From: JBFGWM01 sp041588495
Lineage (GTDB): Bacteria; Pseudomonadota; Gammaproteobacteria; Pseudomonadales; JBFGWM01
Reading direction: 5' to 3'
DNA: 27,849 nt
Assembly: GCA_041588495.1 (NCBI GenBank)
Contig: JBFGWM010000007.1
Location: 1-27,849 of the forward strand
Numbering within the stretch: the first letter of the stretch is position 1; the number at the start of each line of letters is the position of its first letter. The notes beneath the pieces were generated by a model. That model searched no databases and was not told the DNA's origin. It was given only the letters and a program-made list of their open reading frames with translations. Shown here piece by piece: positions 8,656 through 16,224 of the stretch. Made by a program: the position numbers and the translations under genes.

Positions 8656-9063
8656 CTACGCGGGTGGGCGGTACAACAGCGCCCGATGGGCATTGCTCGT
8701 GGATCGCGTGGGGGCACCCTGCGGGGCGCTGGCGGCGAGGCCGCCGACGGCACGGCCCGAATCCGCGGCCGAACCCGCGGGAAGGCAACCGGGTTCACAA
8801 TCGCAGTCGCACTGGCAGGATTCTTCGCTCACGGTCGGCATTGACTCACTGGGCGCCATATCGTGATGCGCCATTTGCGCATGGTGTGCCGCGTGACCGG
8901 TATCGGGAGAGGCTGCTGCGGTATCGATTGTCGGCGCCTGATTCGACCCGGTGACACAACCCGGACCGGCGAGCAGCGGGCTTGCCGGGACCAGGGCCAG
9001 AACCACGCACAACAGCCGCACCAGGACTGCACCGGCCCGGTAGTGCTGGGAACTGGTCGTCAT
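8656..9063 (-). CDS. CopL-like secreted Cys/His-rich metal-binding protein
   Basis: A 135-residue small exported protein. It has a hydrophobic N-terminal segment (about residues 11-32, LVRLLCVVLALVPASPLLA), a His/Met cluster (57-69, HAAHHAQMAHHDM), a dense cysteine knot CQCDCDCEPGC (83-93) and a C-terminal HRALLYRPPA. The architecture, including the terminal RPP motif, fits the CopL family found upstream of copper resistance oxidases in Xanthomonas-type cop operons, where CopL is needed for copper-responsive expression. The ATG at 9063 is chosen because the signal segment then begins in the usual place; an in-frame GTG at 9102 and ATG at 9075 are alternatives. It leads the minus-strand metal operon. 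The family match is by pattern only. Confidence 0.6.
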   Translation of the reverse strand: MTTSSQHYRAGAVLVRLLCVVLALVPASPLLAGPGCVTGSNQAPTIDTAAASPDTGHAAHHAQMAHHDMAPSESMPTVSEESCQCDCDCEPGCLPAGSAADSGRAVGGLAASAPQGAPTRSTSNAHRALLYRPPA

Positions 9064-9189
9064 GGCCGCTTGCATCGTGACGGTACGCCATCCACTCAAC
9101 ACGCTTGTTCCTGTTCAGCGTATCCAAGTCGTTGCCGCCACGCCAGCGTGGGACCGGAAGAGCCTGCCTGCGTAACGCCGTCAAAACCC

Positions 9190-9221
9190 TTGACACCGTA
9201 GTGTACTACAGGGTTTATGAT
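9190..9221 (+). promoter_or_regulatory. MerR-type promoter and dyad operator for the merR-permease operon
   Basis: A perfect -35 box TTGACA (9190-9195) and a -10 box TATGAT (9216-9221) are separated by 20 bases. That over-long spacer is the hallmark of promoters activated by MerR-family DNA untwisting. The spacer holds the dyad GTAGT-gt-ACTAC (9198-9209), flanked by CC and AGG, closely resembling CadR/PbrR/ZntR operators. It points towards the merR gene starting 35 bases downstream, so the regulator probably controls its own operon. Whether it also controls the divergent copL-tolC-oxidase operon is not shown. Confidence 0.8.
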
Positions 9222-9255
9222 AGGCCTGTAAGTCACCAACCGGGACCTGGGAAAC

Positions 9256-9699
9256 ATGGACGGACTGAGCATCGGAAAACTTGCCGCGGCGAGCGGATTC
9301 GGGGTGGAGACCCTGCGCTTCTACGAGCGCGAGGGCCTGCTTCCGGAACCACCGCGGACCGCGTCCGGGTACCGCGTGTACCCGGTGGACAGCGTGCCCC
9401 GCATGCGTTTCGTGCGGCGCGCGAAGGAACTCGGGTTCTCCCTGCAGGAAATACGTGAATTGTTGCGCCTGCAGGACGGTGGCGGCAGACGCCGCGAGGT
9501 CCGGGAACTGACCGCAGCGCACCTCGCCGAAGTCGAGCGCCGGATAGCCGATTTGCAACGGGTTCGGGACGTGCTTGCCGGGCTCCGCGACTGCTGCGAC
9601 GGGCGCGGGGCCGTTCAGGGATGCCCGATCATCGAGGCCATTGCCAGCGAGGATGCGCTGGACCGCCTCATCGACAGGCCTGCAGGAGAAAGCTTGTGA
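9256..9699 (+). CDS. MerR-family heavy-metal-responsive transcriptional regulator
   Basis: A 147-residue MerR regulator: winged-helix start (SIGKLAAASGFGVETLRFYEREGLL), dimerisation helix and C-terminal metal loop. The loop CCDGRGAVQGC (Cys113, Cys114, Cys123) has the Cys-Cys-x8-Cys spacing of ZntR, not the seven-residue spacing of CueR, and is followed by PIIEAIA. The residue at the position equivalent to ZntR Cys79 or CueR Ser77 appears to be Arg79 (alignment by eye), so the sensor site is unusual. A ZntR/CadR/PbrR-like divalent-metal response is more likely than a Cu(I) one. The stop codon overlaps the permease start as GTGA. It sits directly behind the MerR-type promoter described at 9190-9221. 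Confidence 0.88.
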   Translation: MDGLSIGKLAAASGFGVETLRFYEREGLLPEPPRTASGYRVYPVDSVPRMRFVRRAKELGFSLQEIRELLRLQDGGGRRREVRELTAAHLAEVERRIADLQRVRDVLAGLRDCCDGRGAVQGCPIIEAIASEDALDRLIDRPAGESL

Positions 9700-10847
9700 A
9701 GGATTCAGAACATCGGCCGGGGCACTGTCACGCCCCGGCACCGCCCGCACCGGCGTGTCACGCCGGTTCCGCCGACACCAAACCGTGCCATGCCACGGAG
9801 CAACACGGCGCCTCCTGTCACGGGGAAGGTGGCGCGCAGGCAACCGACTGGCTGCTGTGGGGTTCCCTTGCCGCCATCGTCCCGTTGTACGTCCTGCAGT
9901 GGTGGTTTGCCGACGACGTCAGCGGATTGCCGGTGCTGGGAGAGATGTCGGCCAGCGTGTTCGAGATCCTCAACGTCATGGCGTGGGGCCTGGTCGCCGC
10001 GATCGTCTTTGTCGGCCTGCTCGGGCACGTGCCGAAGGAATTCGTCACCTCGATGCTCGGTCGTGGCGGAACCGCGGGCGGCGTGTTTCGCGCGACCGCG
10101 GCGGGTGTCCTGCTCGACCTGTGCAGCCACGGCATCCTTGCCGTGGGCATGCGTCTCTACGAGCGCGGTGCGAGCATCGGACAGGTCATGGCATTCCTGC
10201 TGGCGAGTCCGTGGAACTCGTTCTCGCTGACCCTGATCCTGTGGGCGCTGATCGGGCTGCCCTGGACCCTGGCCTTCATCGCCCTGTCGATGGTGGTCGC
10301 GCTGGTGACCGGCATCCTGTTTGACGTGCTGGTGCACCGCGGCACACTGCCCGCAAACCCCAACCGTACGGAGCTTCCCGAGGATTTCCGCTTCCTGCCG
10401 GAGGCCCGGGAGCGTCTGCGTGGTTTCCGGCCGGACCGGCCTTTTCTTGTGGAAACCCTGCGCGAGGGCCTGCGCGGTTCGCGCATGGTGCTGCGCTGGA
10501 TCTTCTTCGGGATCCTCCTCGCGGCACTGGTGCGCACATTCATCGAGGCACATCACTTCCAGGCCTGGTTTGGCGCCACCGTGAGCGGGTTGCTGTTCAC
10601 CATCGCCGCCGCGACCGTCATCGAGGTCTGCTCCGAGGGCTCGGTGCCCATCGCGGGTGACCTGTTCTCGCGCGCCGGTGCGCCGGGTAATGCGTTCGCT
10701 TTCCTGATGTCCGGGGTGGCCACCGACTACACCGAGGTGATGTCGATCCAGAACACCACCCGCTCGTGGAAGATCGCGCTGTTCCTGCCCCTGCTTGCGG
10801 TGCCCCAGGTGATCCTGGTCGCACTGGTGATCAACGGCTTCACCTGA
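9696..10847 (+). CDS. SO_0444-family Cu/Zn efflux permease with Cys-His-rich N-terminus
   Basis: A 383-residue inner-membrane permease of the DUF318/ArsP-like superfamily, best fitting the SO_0444 family of Cu/Zn exporters. GTG at 9696 is chosen as the start: it overlaps the merR stop (GTGA) and has AGGAGA 6 bases upstream. The first 45 residues are hydrophilic and carry Cys-His pairs at 11-12, 21-22, 31-32 and 41-42, a regular ten-residue spacing suggesting a metal-loading tail. About eight hydrophobic segments follow, with conserved DLCSHGI and EVCSEGS motifs in two inverted halves and a C-terminal FLMSGVATDYTEVM block. It is coexpressed with its regulator and should remove the sensed metal from the cytoplasm. 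Confidence 0.82.
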   Translation: MKDSEHRPGHCHAPAPPAPACHAGSADTKPCHATEQHGASCHGEGGAQATDWLLWGSLAAIVPLYVLQWWFADDVSGLPVLGEMSASVFEILNVMAWGLVAAIVFVGLLGHVPKEFVTSMLGRGGTAGGVFRATAAGVLLDLCSHGILAVGMRLYERGASIGQVMAFLLASPWNSFSLTLILWALIGLPWTLAFIALSMVVALVTGILFDVLVHRGTLPANPNRTELPEDFRFLPEARERLRGFRPDRPFLVETLREGLRGSRMVLRWIFFGILLAALVRTFIEAHHFQAWFGATVSGLLFTIAAATVIEVCSEGSVPIAGDLFSRAGAPGNAFAFLMSGVATDYTEVMSIQNTTRSWKIALFLPLLAVPQVILVALVINGFT

Positions 10848-10912
10848 GCCGTGGGGCGCCGCGGGAAGCGGGCTATCATGGCGGGAGACGCAGAGCGGAG
10901 CGGACGCAGAGG

Positions 10913-11866
10913 TTGGAGTCTTCGAACACCCAGGCCATCGTTGCGGGCGGTCACCGGACCCTGGCCCGGTTCGGTTTCGTGCGGTTGGAAGCGGAGCACG
11001 CGGGTCGCGAGCTCCTGCGCGGCATGCACGACTGGATCACCATCGTCGGCGGTGCCGAACCCGGCCCGGGAGTGCGCTTCGGGGTTGCGGTTTCCGCCGC
11101 CGGGCTGGCAATGCTCGGTGTGCCCACGGCCGACCTGGCCGCCTGCCCCGCGTTGTTTCGAGAAGGGCCGGCCGCCTTTCCCAGCACGGCGGCGGACAGC
11201 GGCAGCAGCGATATCGCCCGCTGGGACCGGCCCTGGCGCAACCACCCCGCCGACCTCCTGTGCATGATGTCCGCCGATGCCGCCGAGGATCTCGACACCC
11301 ACTGGGACTGGCTCGGCGAGTTGGTGGACAACACCGGGAACCGCATGCTGGAACGCCAGGATGCGATCCGTCCGGCGGCGGGACGTGACCACTTCGGCGT
11401 ACCGCTCCCGTATCCGGAGGCTGGAGCCCGGTTCCCCGAGGCGGATAGCCCACCGCCGGGACTGGGCGGCGACGGAACCTGGTGCCTGTTGCACAAGATG
11501 GCCGAGAACGTGCCCCTGTTCCGACGCATTGCCGAGACCGTTCCGGGCGCCGGCGCACCGCGCCAGGAGCCTGGATACCCCCTGCAGGTGTCCGGTCTCG
11601 TATACGGCGCCCCCCTGCCCGGACGACTTGCCGATGACCGTCGCGATCGCGGTGTGCTGCTGGTGGCGACCGCCGCCCGGCCGGACGCGTACCTGGACTG
11701 GCTCGAGGGCTGGCGCAGGCACCTCGAGGTCGAAATCCGCCTCGCTGATGACGCTCCGGCGGCGCACGAGGTCGGCATTCACGACCGCCTTCCGGAACTG
11801 CTGACCACCCGGGGTCTGCGCACTTTTTTCGTGCCCGGCATGCGCGCACTGCGCCTGCTGGCCTGA
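10913..11866 (+). CDS. DyP-type peroxidase-like protein, apparently lacking catalytic and heme-ligand residues
   Basis: About 317 residues from a TTG at 10913; no in-frame ATG is nearby and an in-frame extension to 10766 would overlap the permease, so the start is uncertain. The pattern follows dye-decolorizing peroxidases: an N-terminal NTQAIVAGGHRTLARFGF strand, a GVRFGVAVSAAGLAMLGVP segment, GRDHFG, GGDGTWCLLHKMAENVPLFRR, and VYGAPLP...RGVLLVATAA. In active enzymes the HFG segment continues as a GxxDG motif with catalytic Asp; here it reads HFGVPLPYPE with no Asp. The usual HR...RRGxPYG heme-ligand segment reads YPLQVSGLVYG, with Tyr where His is expected. Alignment is by eye. It may be a non-heme pseudoenzyme or use another ligand. 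Confidence 0.6.
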   Translation: MESSNTQAIVAGGHRTLARFGFVRLEAEHAGRELLRGMHDWITIVGGAEPGPGVRFGVAVSAAGLAMLGVPTADLAACPALFREGPAAFPSTAADSGSSDIARWDRPWRNHPADLLCMMSADAAEDLDTHWDWLGELVDNTGNRMLERQDAIRPAAGRDHFGVPLPYPEAGARFPEADSPPPGLGGDGTWCLLHKMAENVPLFRRIAETVPGAGAPRQEPGYPLQVSGLVYGAPLPGRLADDRRDRGVLLVATAARPDAYLDWLEGWRRHLEVEIRLADDAPAAHEVGIHDRLPELLTTRGLRTFFVPGMRALRLLA

Positions 11867-11924
11867 GGTTGTCCGGCCCGTCCCGACCGGCATCTTCCGC
11901 GGTGTCCGTGCACGGTCCCGATAG

Positions 11925-11930
11925 TATAAT
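11925..11930 (+). promoter_or_regulatory. Candidate -10 box of queD promoter
   Basis: A perfect TATAAT lies 36 bases before the queD start in an otherwise GC-rich stretch. The -35 region 17 bases upstream (GTGTCC) is weak, so this is a candidate only. Confidence 0.35.
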
Positions 11931-11966
11931 GTTCGCTCTGCCCACCACCCGGCATTGCCGCCTGCA

Positions 11967-12326
11967 ATGGAAATCTTTCGCGAGTTCACTTTCGAGGCGG
12001 CGCACCGCCTGCCGAATGTCCCCGAGGGCCACAAGTGCGGGCGCCTGCACGGCCACTCGTTCCGGGTCACCCTGCACGTGGAGGGTCCCGTCGGAGCAGA
12101 CAGCGGCTGGGTCATGGACTTCGCTGATCTGAAGGCAGCGTTCCGGCCCACCTGGGAGCGCCTCGATCACCACTACCTCAACGAGATACCGGGCCTGGAG
12201 AATCCCACCAGCGAGGTGCTCGCACGCTGGATCTGGTCGGAAATGAAACCGGGTCTTCCGGGGCTGACCCAGGTGGCGGTCCGTGAAACCTGTACCAGCG
12301 GTTGTGTGTACCGTGGCACGGACTGA
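11967..12326 (+). CDS. queD: 6-carboxy-5,6,7,8-tetrahydropterin synthase (QueD)
   Basis: A 119-residue enzyme of the PTPS/QueD family that converts 7,8-dihydroneopterin triphosphate to 6-carboxytetrahydropterin, the second step of queuosine (7-deazaguanine) synthesis. It is nearly collinear with E. coli QueD: FTFEAAHRLPNVPEGHKCGRL, then LHGHSF with zinc-binding histidines, the catalytic Cys in KCGR, the DFADLKAAF block, ERLDHHYLNEIPGLENPTSE, and ETCTSGCVYRG at the C-terminus. The ATG at 11967 gives the usual length; an in-frame ATG 12 bases earlier would add four residues. It is a single gene, not next to other queuosine genes in this window. Function is certain at family level. Confidence 0.96.
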   Translation: MEIFREFTFEAAHRLPNVPEGHKCGRLHGHSFRVTLHVEGPVGADSGWVMDFADLKAAFRPTWERLDHHYLNEIPGLENPTSEVLARWIWSEMKPGLPGLTQVAVRETCTSGCVYRGTD

Positions 12327-12328
12327 AT

Positions 12329-12362
12329 CCCGCGCCCCCGGCATACGTTTTTCGCGGGTTTT
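12329..12362 (+). terminator. Possible intrinsic terminator after queD
   Basis: An inverted repeat CCCGCG (12329-12334) / CGCGGG (12353-12358) with an 18-base loop is followed by TTTT. The stem is only six pairs and the loop is long, so termination would be modest. Confidence 0.4.
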
Positions 12363-12408
12363 GTGCCAAGCTTCTAACTGACTGAATTTATGAAAAAAAC
12401 CTAAGCGC

Positions 12409-15400
12409 ATGCAGGGATTCGGCAGGATGTACGGGACGGTGCTGGGTGCGCTCCTCATGGCGCTCGGCTTCATCGTGCTGTGGGGCTGGACCACCGGTGA
12501 CATGCTCATGACCGCCTGGCACGTCGGGTTCCGCCCGCGCTCCGCGGACCACGGTCTCGGCCTGTTGTGTCTCGGCCTGGTGCTGGTCCTGCTGGCCGGG
12601 CGCTCGCGAAGACTGGCGTTGCTGCCCGCCGGGATACTCGCCGGCTCCGCCCTGGCCTGGCTGCTGGGCGCCACCCTGCCGGTTCGCGACACCCTGTCCT
12701 TCATCGGTGACCTGATGTCGCTGCGCATCTACCCGTTGCCGGATTCCGGTCCCGTGGGTCGGGAACAGGCCGTGGTGTTCCTGCTGGCCGCCACCTGCGC
12801 GGCCTGCGCCGTGTTCGCCGCGGAGGCGCGGGCGTACCGCGCGTGGCGCGTCCTCTTCGTATTGATGGGGATCGGCGTCGCGGGCATCCTGGCAGCGGCG
12901 ATGATGCGCTCTGGCGCCGAGCGGGTGACCGGGATTTCCGCCGGCGTATTGCTTCTGCTCGCATGGGCGGCATTGGTCCCACGCGCCGGGTACGGTGATG
13001 ACCCGGTGCAGGCCGGCAGCGGAGAAAACCTGCCCGGATTCTCCGACGCGCTCACGGTGGTCGCCTTCCTGACCTTATGCCTGCTGCTGGTGACCCGAAC
13101 GGCATACCAGGAGGAACGGTTCCGCTTCCAGGAACTGGTGGCGTCGGACGTGGACAGCCTCGCAACCCGGCTGAACGCGGCAATGGAGGCGCGCGAACAC
13201 ACCGTTGACCGGCTGGTGCGCATGGTGCGCTTCGGCCTGGACAACCGGGACTCGACCTGGATGACCGAGGGTGACCAGTTGTTCCTGCAGGACCCGGCCT
13301 ACCGCAACGTCTACCTGCTCGCGGTGGATGGCCGGTTGTTGTGGCGTTCGGACTTCAGCGAGTCGGAATTTCCGCGCGGACAGGCGCCGGAAATCGAGCC
13401 CCTCCTCCGCGAGATCATCAGCGGCATCGGCAGTGGCCGCACCGTGCAATGGCGCCACCACGTGCCACCCGGCTGGCAGGGAAGCGGGCCACCTCCGGAG
13501 GCCCGGCTGACGGTCTACCAGGGCGTGGAAATTGAGCAGGACCAGAAGCGCATGCTGATGGCGTTGGTGTGTGCGGACGTGTACCCGGAAGTGATCTTCG
13601 GGGCGGCCATCGGCGGGCAACTGGGCGATCGCTACCGTCTGCGCATCCTCGATGCCGCCGGGTCGGTGGTGTGGCAGGCGCAATCCGCGAAGACCGGGAG
13701 CGCGCGGGAAAAGGTCGGCTGGATGGATGAGTATGCGCGAACCGTGCCGATGACCGGCGCGCGTGGTGCGCTGCGTATCCAGGTCACGCCCCGCGCCAGC
13801 ATGGCCGCCGCCCACGTGCGGATCTCCGCAGTGCTGCTGCTTGCCGGACTCGTGGTGATTTTCGCCCTCGGCCTCTTCGTGTACCTGTTCCAGTTGACCC
13901 TGTTCAACCGGCGGCGCCTGGAGGACGAGGTTGCGCGGCGCAAGGCCATCGAGGCCGAATTGCGCGAGGCACGGGACCGGGCGGAACATCTCGCCGCGGC
14001 GAAGGCCGAGTTTCTCGCGGTGATGAGCCACGAGATCCGCACGCCCCTGAACGGCGTGCTGGGGATGGCGGAACTGCTGGCGGAGATGGGCCTGAGCGAG
14101 CGCCAGTTGGAAAAACTGGAGGTGATCCGGGGGTGTGGCGACAGCCTCCTGACGATCCTCAACGATATCCTCGATTTTTCCAAGATCGAGGCGGGGCGCC
14201 TCGAGGTCGAGGAGCGGGTTTTCTGCCTCGCGGACTGTCTCCGGGAAGTGACCGAGTTGTTTTCCCCCCAGGCACAGCAGCGCGGCCTCAACCTGCGCGT
14301 GGAACTGGACCCCGGACTGCCGCGCCACGTGATCGGGGATTCCACCCGCCTACGCCAGGTCCTCTCCAACCTGCTCGGCAATGCCATGAAATTCACCAGC
14401 CGGGGCGAGGTGGTGGTGGCGGGACGCTGCGTGACCCGTGCGGAGGATTTCGAGTGCCTGGAGTTCAGCGTGCGCGACAGCGGCATCGGGATACCGGCAG
14501 ACAAGATCGACCGACTGTTCGACGCGTTCACGCAGGCGGACGCCTCGACCACCCGGCAGTACGGTGGCACCGGCCTCGGCCTGGCCATCTGCAAGCGCCT
14601 GGTGGAGGCCATGGGTGGCGATATCGTCGCGGAAAGCGAACCGGGGCGTGGCAGTATTTTCCGCTTCACCCTGAAGGTGCCGGCGGTGCGCGATTACGTG
14701 TCGGCCGCGGCGCGCGCCGAATCAACCCTGGCCGGCTGCGGGTTCCTCGTTTGCGAGGACGACGCGGCGCGCCAGCGGCGGCTGTGCGCCCTCCGGGAAA
14801 GCTGGGACGCACAACCGGTTCCGGTGCGCAGCCTCGCGGAGGACCACAAGCTGACCGGCAGCCTGCCGCGCCTCTGCGGCCTGGTCGTCGGTGATGTCGA
14901 GGATGACGACGCCCTGGGCGCGGTGGCCGCGCGGGCACGGGAGGCGCGGGGGCCCGGGTTCGGGGTGATCCGCATCGCGGGGGACGTGAAGCCGGGGGTT
15001 GCGCAGGACACGGAGGCGGTTGACGAGTACCTGCCCCGACCCCTGGAGACGGCGGCGTTGCTGGCGGCGCTGATGCGGGTGGTTTCCAGTTCCGCGGGAA
15101 CGGCGCCCGGTGCGGCTGAACCGCAGGCGGAGTCCGCGGAGCCGGCCGGGGACCTGCGCATCCTGGTCGCCGAGGACAACCGGGTCAACCAGGCGGTTGC
15201 GATGCAGATGCTGCGCAAGCTGGGTCACCCGGCGGACCTCGCCGCGGACGGCCGCGAGGCGGTCGATGCCTGCATCGACGGCAATTACGACCTGGTATTC
15301 ATGGACGTGCAGATGCCGCGCATGGATGGGGTGGAGGCCACCCGGGAGATCATGGCGCGGATTCCCGAGCCGGAACGTCCGACGATCGTCGCGCTGACGG

Positions 15401-15567
15401 CCAACGTCATGGAGGAGGACCGCCAGCGCTATCTCGAGGTCGGGATGATGGACGTGCTCGGAAAACCGGTCAGCATGAAGGGCTTTCGCGAGGCGATCCT
15501 GCGCTGGGGCGACCGCCGGCGGCGCATCGGGGGCGAGGCCGACGAACCGGATCGCGAACAGGCGTGA
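12409..15567 (+). CDS. Hybrid membrane sensor histidine kinase with pseudo-receiver and receiver domains
   Basis: A 1052-residue BarA-like hybrid kinase. The N-terminus has six or seven hydrophobic segments (residues about 9-228), then a periplasmic sensor region (about 230-465), a further membrane helix (about 468-495) and a coiled coil. The HisKA domain carries the phospho-acceptor His541 in FLAVMSHEIRTPLNG; the ATPase domain has NLLGNAMKF, DSGIGIP and GGTGLGL. A first receiver-like domain (about 772-890) is degenerate: LVVGDVEDDDAL and YLPRPLE lack the normal phospho-site and lysine context. The second receiver is intact, with Asp966 in FMDVQMPRMDG and the KP pair. No HPt domain or adjacent regulator is present. 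The ATG at 12409 lacks a ribosome site; ATG 12427, behind AGGGA, may be the true start. Confidence 0.85.
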   Translation: MQGFGRMYGTVLGALLMALGFIVLWGWTTGDMLMTAWHVGFRPRSADHGLGLLCLGLVLVLLAGRSRRLALLPAGILAGSALAWLLGATLPVRDTLSFIGDLMSLRIYPLPDSGPVGREQAVVFLLAATCAACAVFAAEARAYRAWRVLFVLMGIGVAGILAAAMMRSGAERVTGISAGVLLLLAWAALVPRAGYGDDPVQAGSGENLPGFSDALTVVAFLTLCLLLVTRTAYQEERFRFQELVASDVDSLATRLNAAMEAREHTVDRLVRMVRFGLDNRDSTWMTEGDQLFLQDPAYRNVYLLAVDGRLLWRSDFSESEFPRGQAPEIEPLLREIISGIGSGRTVQWRHHVPPGWQGSGPPPEARLTVYQGVEIEQDQKRMLMALVCADVYPEVIFGAAIGGQLGDRYRLRILDAAGSVVWQAQSAKTGSAREKVGWMDEYARTVPMTGARGALRIQVTPRASMAAAHVRISAVLLLAGLVVIFALGLFVYLFQLTLFNRRRLEDEVARRKAIEAELREARDRAEHLAAAKAEFLAVMSHEIRTPLNGVLGMAELLAEMGLSERQLEKLEVIRGCGDSLLTILNDILDFSKIEAGRLEVEERVFCLADCLREVTELFSPQAQQRGLNLRVELDPGLPRHVIGDSTRLRQVLSNLLGNAMKFTSRGEVVVAGRCVTRAEDFECLEFSVRDSGIGIPADKIDRLFDAFTQADASTTRQYGGTGLGLAICKRLVEAMGGDIVAESEPGRGSIFRFTLKVPAVRDYVSAAARAESTLAGCGFLVCEDDAARQRRLCALRESWDAQPVPVRSLAEDHKLTGSLPRLCGLVVGDVEDDDALGAVAARAREARGPGFGVIRIAGDVKPGVAQDTEAVDEYLPRPLETAALLAALMRVVSSSAGTAPGAAEPQAESAEPAGDLRILVAEDNRVNQAVAMQMLRKLGHPADLAADGREAVDACIDGNYDLVFMDVQMPRMDGVEATREIMARIPEPERPTIVALTANVMEEDRQRYLEVGMMDVLGKPVSMKGFREAILRWGDRRRRIGGEADEPDREQA

Positions 15568-15579
15568 CGCCCCGTGGAA

Positions 15580-16224
15580 TCAGTTGCCGGTCTTTGACGA
15601 CTGGGTCGAGAACACGAAGTCACGATCCTTCATGTGCGAATGGCACTGGACGCAGGCGCCACGGGCGCGTGGGTCCCGGGCGCTCCCGCGCAACAGGATC
15701 TTGCCGCTGGGTTCGATCTGGATGAACTCCCAGCCGTTGCTGTCCGGGTCGAAATCGCGCTCGCGCTTGATCATCACGGTCAGGTTGGAAGGCCGCCCCG
15801 CCCCACCCTGGCGGTCTGCGAAGTAATTCTCCTTCACGAAAATCGTGCCCACCGGGTAGGATCGGAACTCGAAATCCCCGCCCTCTTCCTCCTCGTCCGC
15901 GAAGCCGTCCCCGTACACGTCGTCGGACAGGTAGGTCTGCAGGAACTCCTGGTGGTTGTGCAGGTAGATCTCCGGGTTCCGGTTGACGAAGATGCGCACA
16001 AGCTGGCCCCAGTGCAGGCCCGACAGCTGGAAATCGCTCAGCGCGTGCCATTGCGTCGCGTAATTGCGGACTTCGGCGATTTCCGGCGGAACGGTGAAAT
16101 CCGGTGCTTCCCCGGGGTGCGCCTCGGCCGCAAGAAACAGGGCAAACAGCGTGCATGCCACGGTTCCGCGTAGCCGCTTCCGAGCACCGCGGATACCGTG
16201 CGCCTTCGTCCGTGGTGCGTTCAT
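15580..16224 (-). CDS. Cytochrome P460-family periplasmic mono-heme protein
   Basis: A 214-residue exported protein with a signal segment (about 20-35). The core fits the cytochrome P460 fold: YPVGTIFVKENYF (123-135), LTVMIKRERDFDPDSNGWEF, then GACVQCHSHMKDRDFVFS with the single CxxCH at 191-195. In Nitrosomonas P460 a lysine is crosslinked to the heme; Lys131 in FVKEN is a candidate for the equivalent, but I cannot confirm it. Known members oxidise hydroxylamine or bind NO. An acidic loop (DEEEEGGD, 110-117) interrupts the N-terminal half. The ATG at 16224 overlaps the stop of the cupredoxin gene (ATGA), so the two are coupled. The longer open frame upstream is an out-of-frame read of the cupredoxin gene. 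Confidence 0.75.
   Translation of the reverse strand: MNAPRTKAHGIRGARKRLRGTVACTLFALFLAAEAHPGEAPDFTVPPEIAEVRNYATQWHALSDFQLSGLHWGQLVRIFVNRNPEIYLHNHQEFLQTYLSDDVYGDGFADEEEEGGDFEFRSYPVGTIFVKENYFADRQGGAGRPSNLTVMIKRERDFDPDSNGWEFIQIEPSGKILLRGSARDPRARGACVQCHSHMKDRDFVFSTQSSKTGN

Noticed and set aside
10851..11267. Alternative frame starting near ATG 10878 over the DyP-like gene
   Set aside because: Its translation is Arg/Ser/Pro-rich with no family pattern, whereas the frame ending at 11866 follows the DyP layout.
12391..12405. ATG AAA AAA ACC TAA as a leader peptide before the hybrid kinase
   Set aside because: Four codons with no ribosome site and no attenuator structure; probably chance in a short AT-rich gap.
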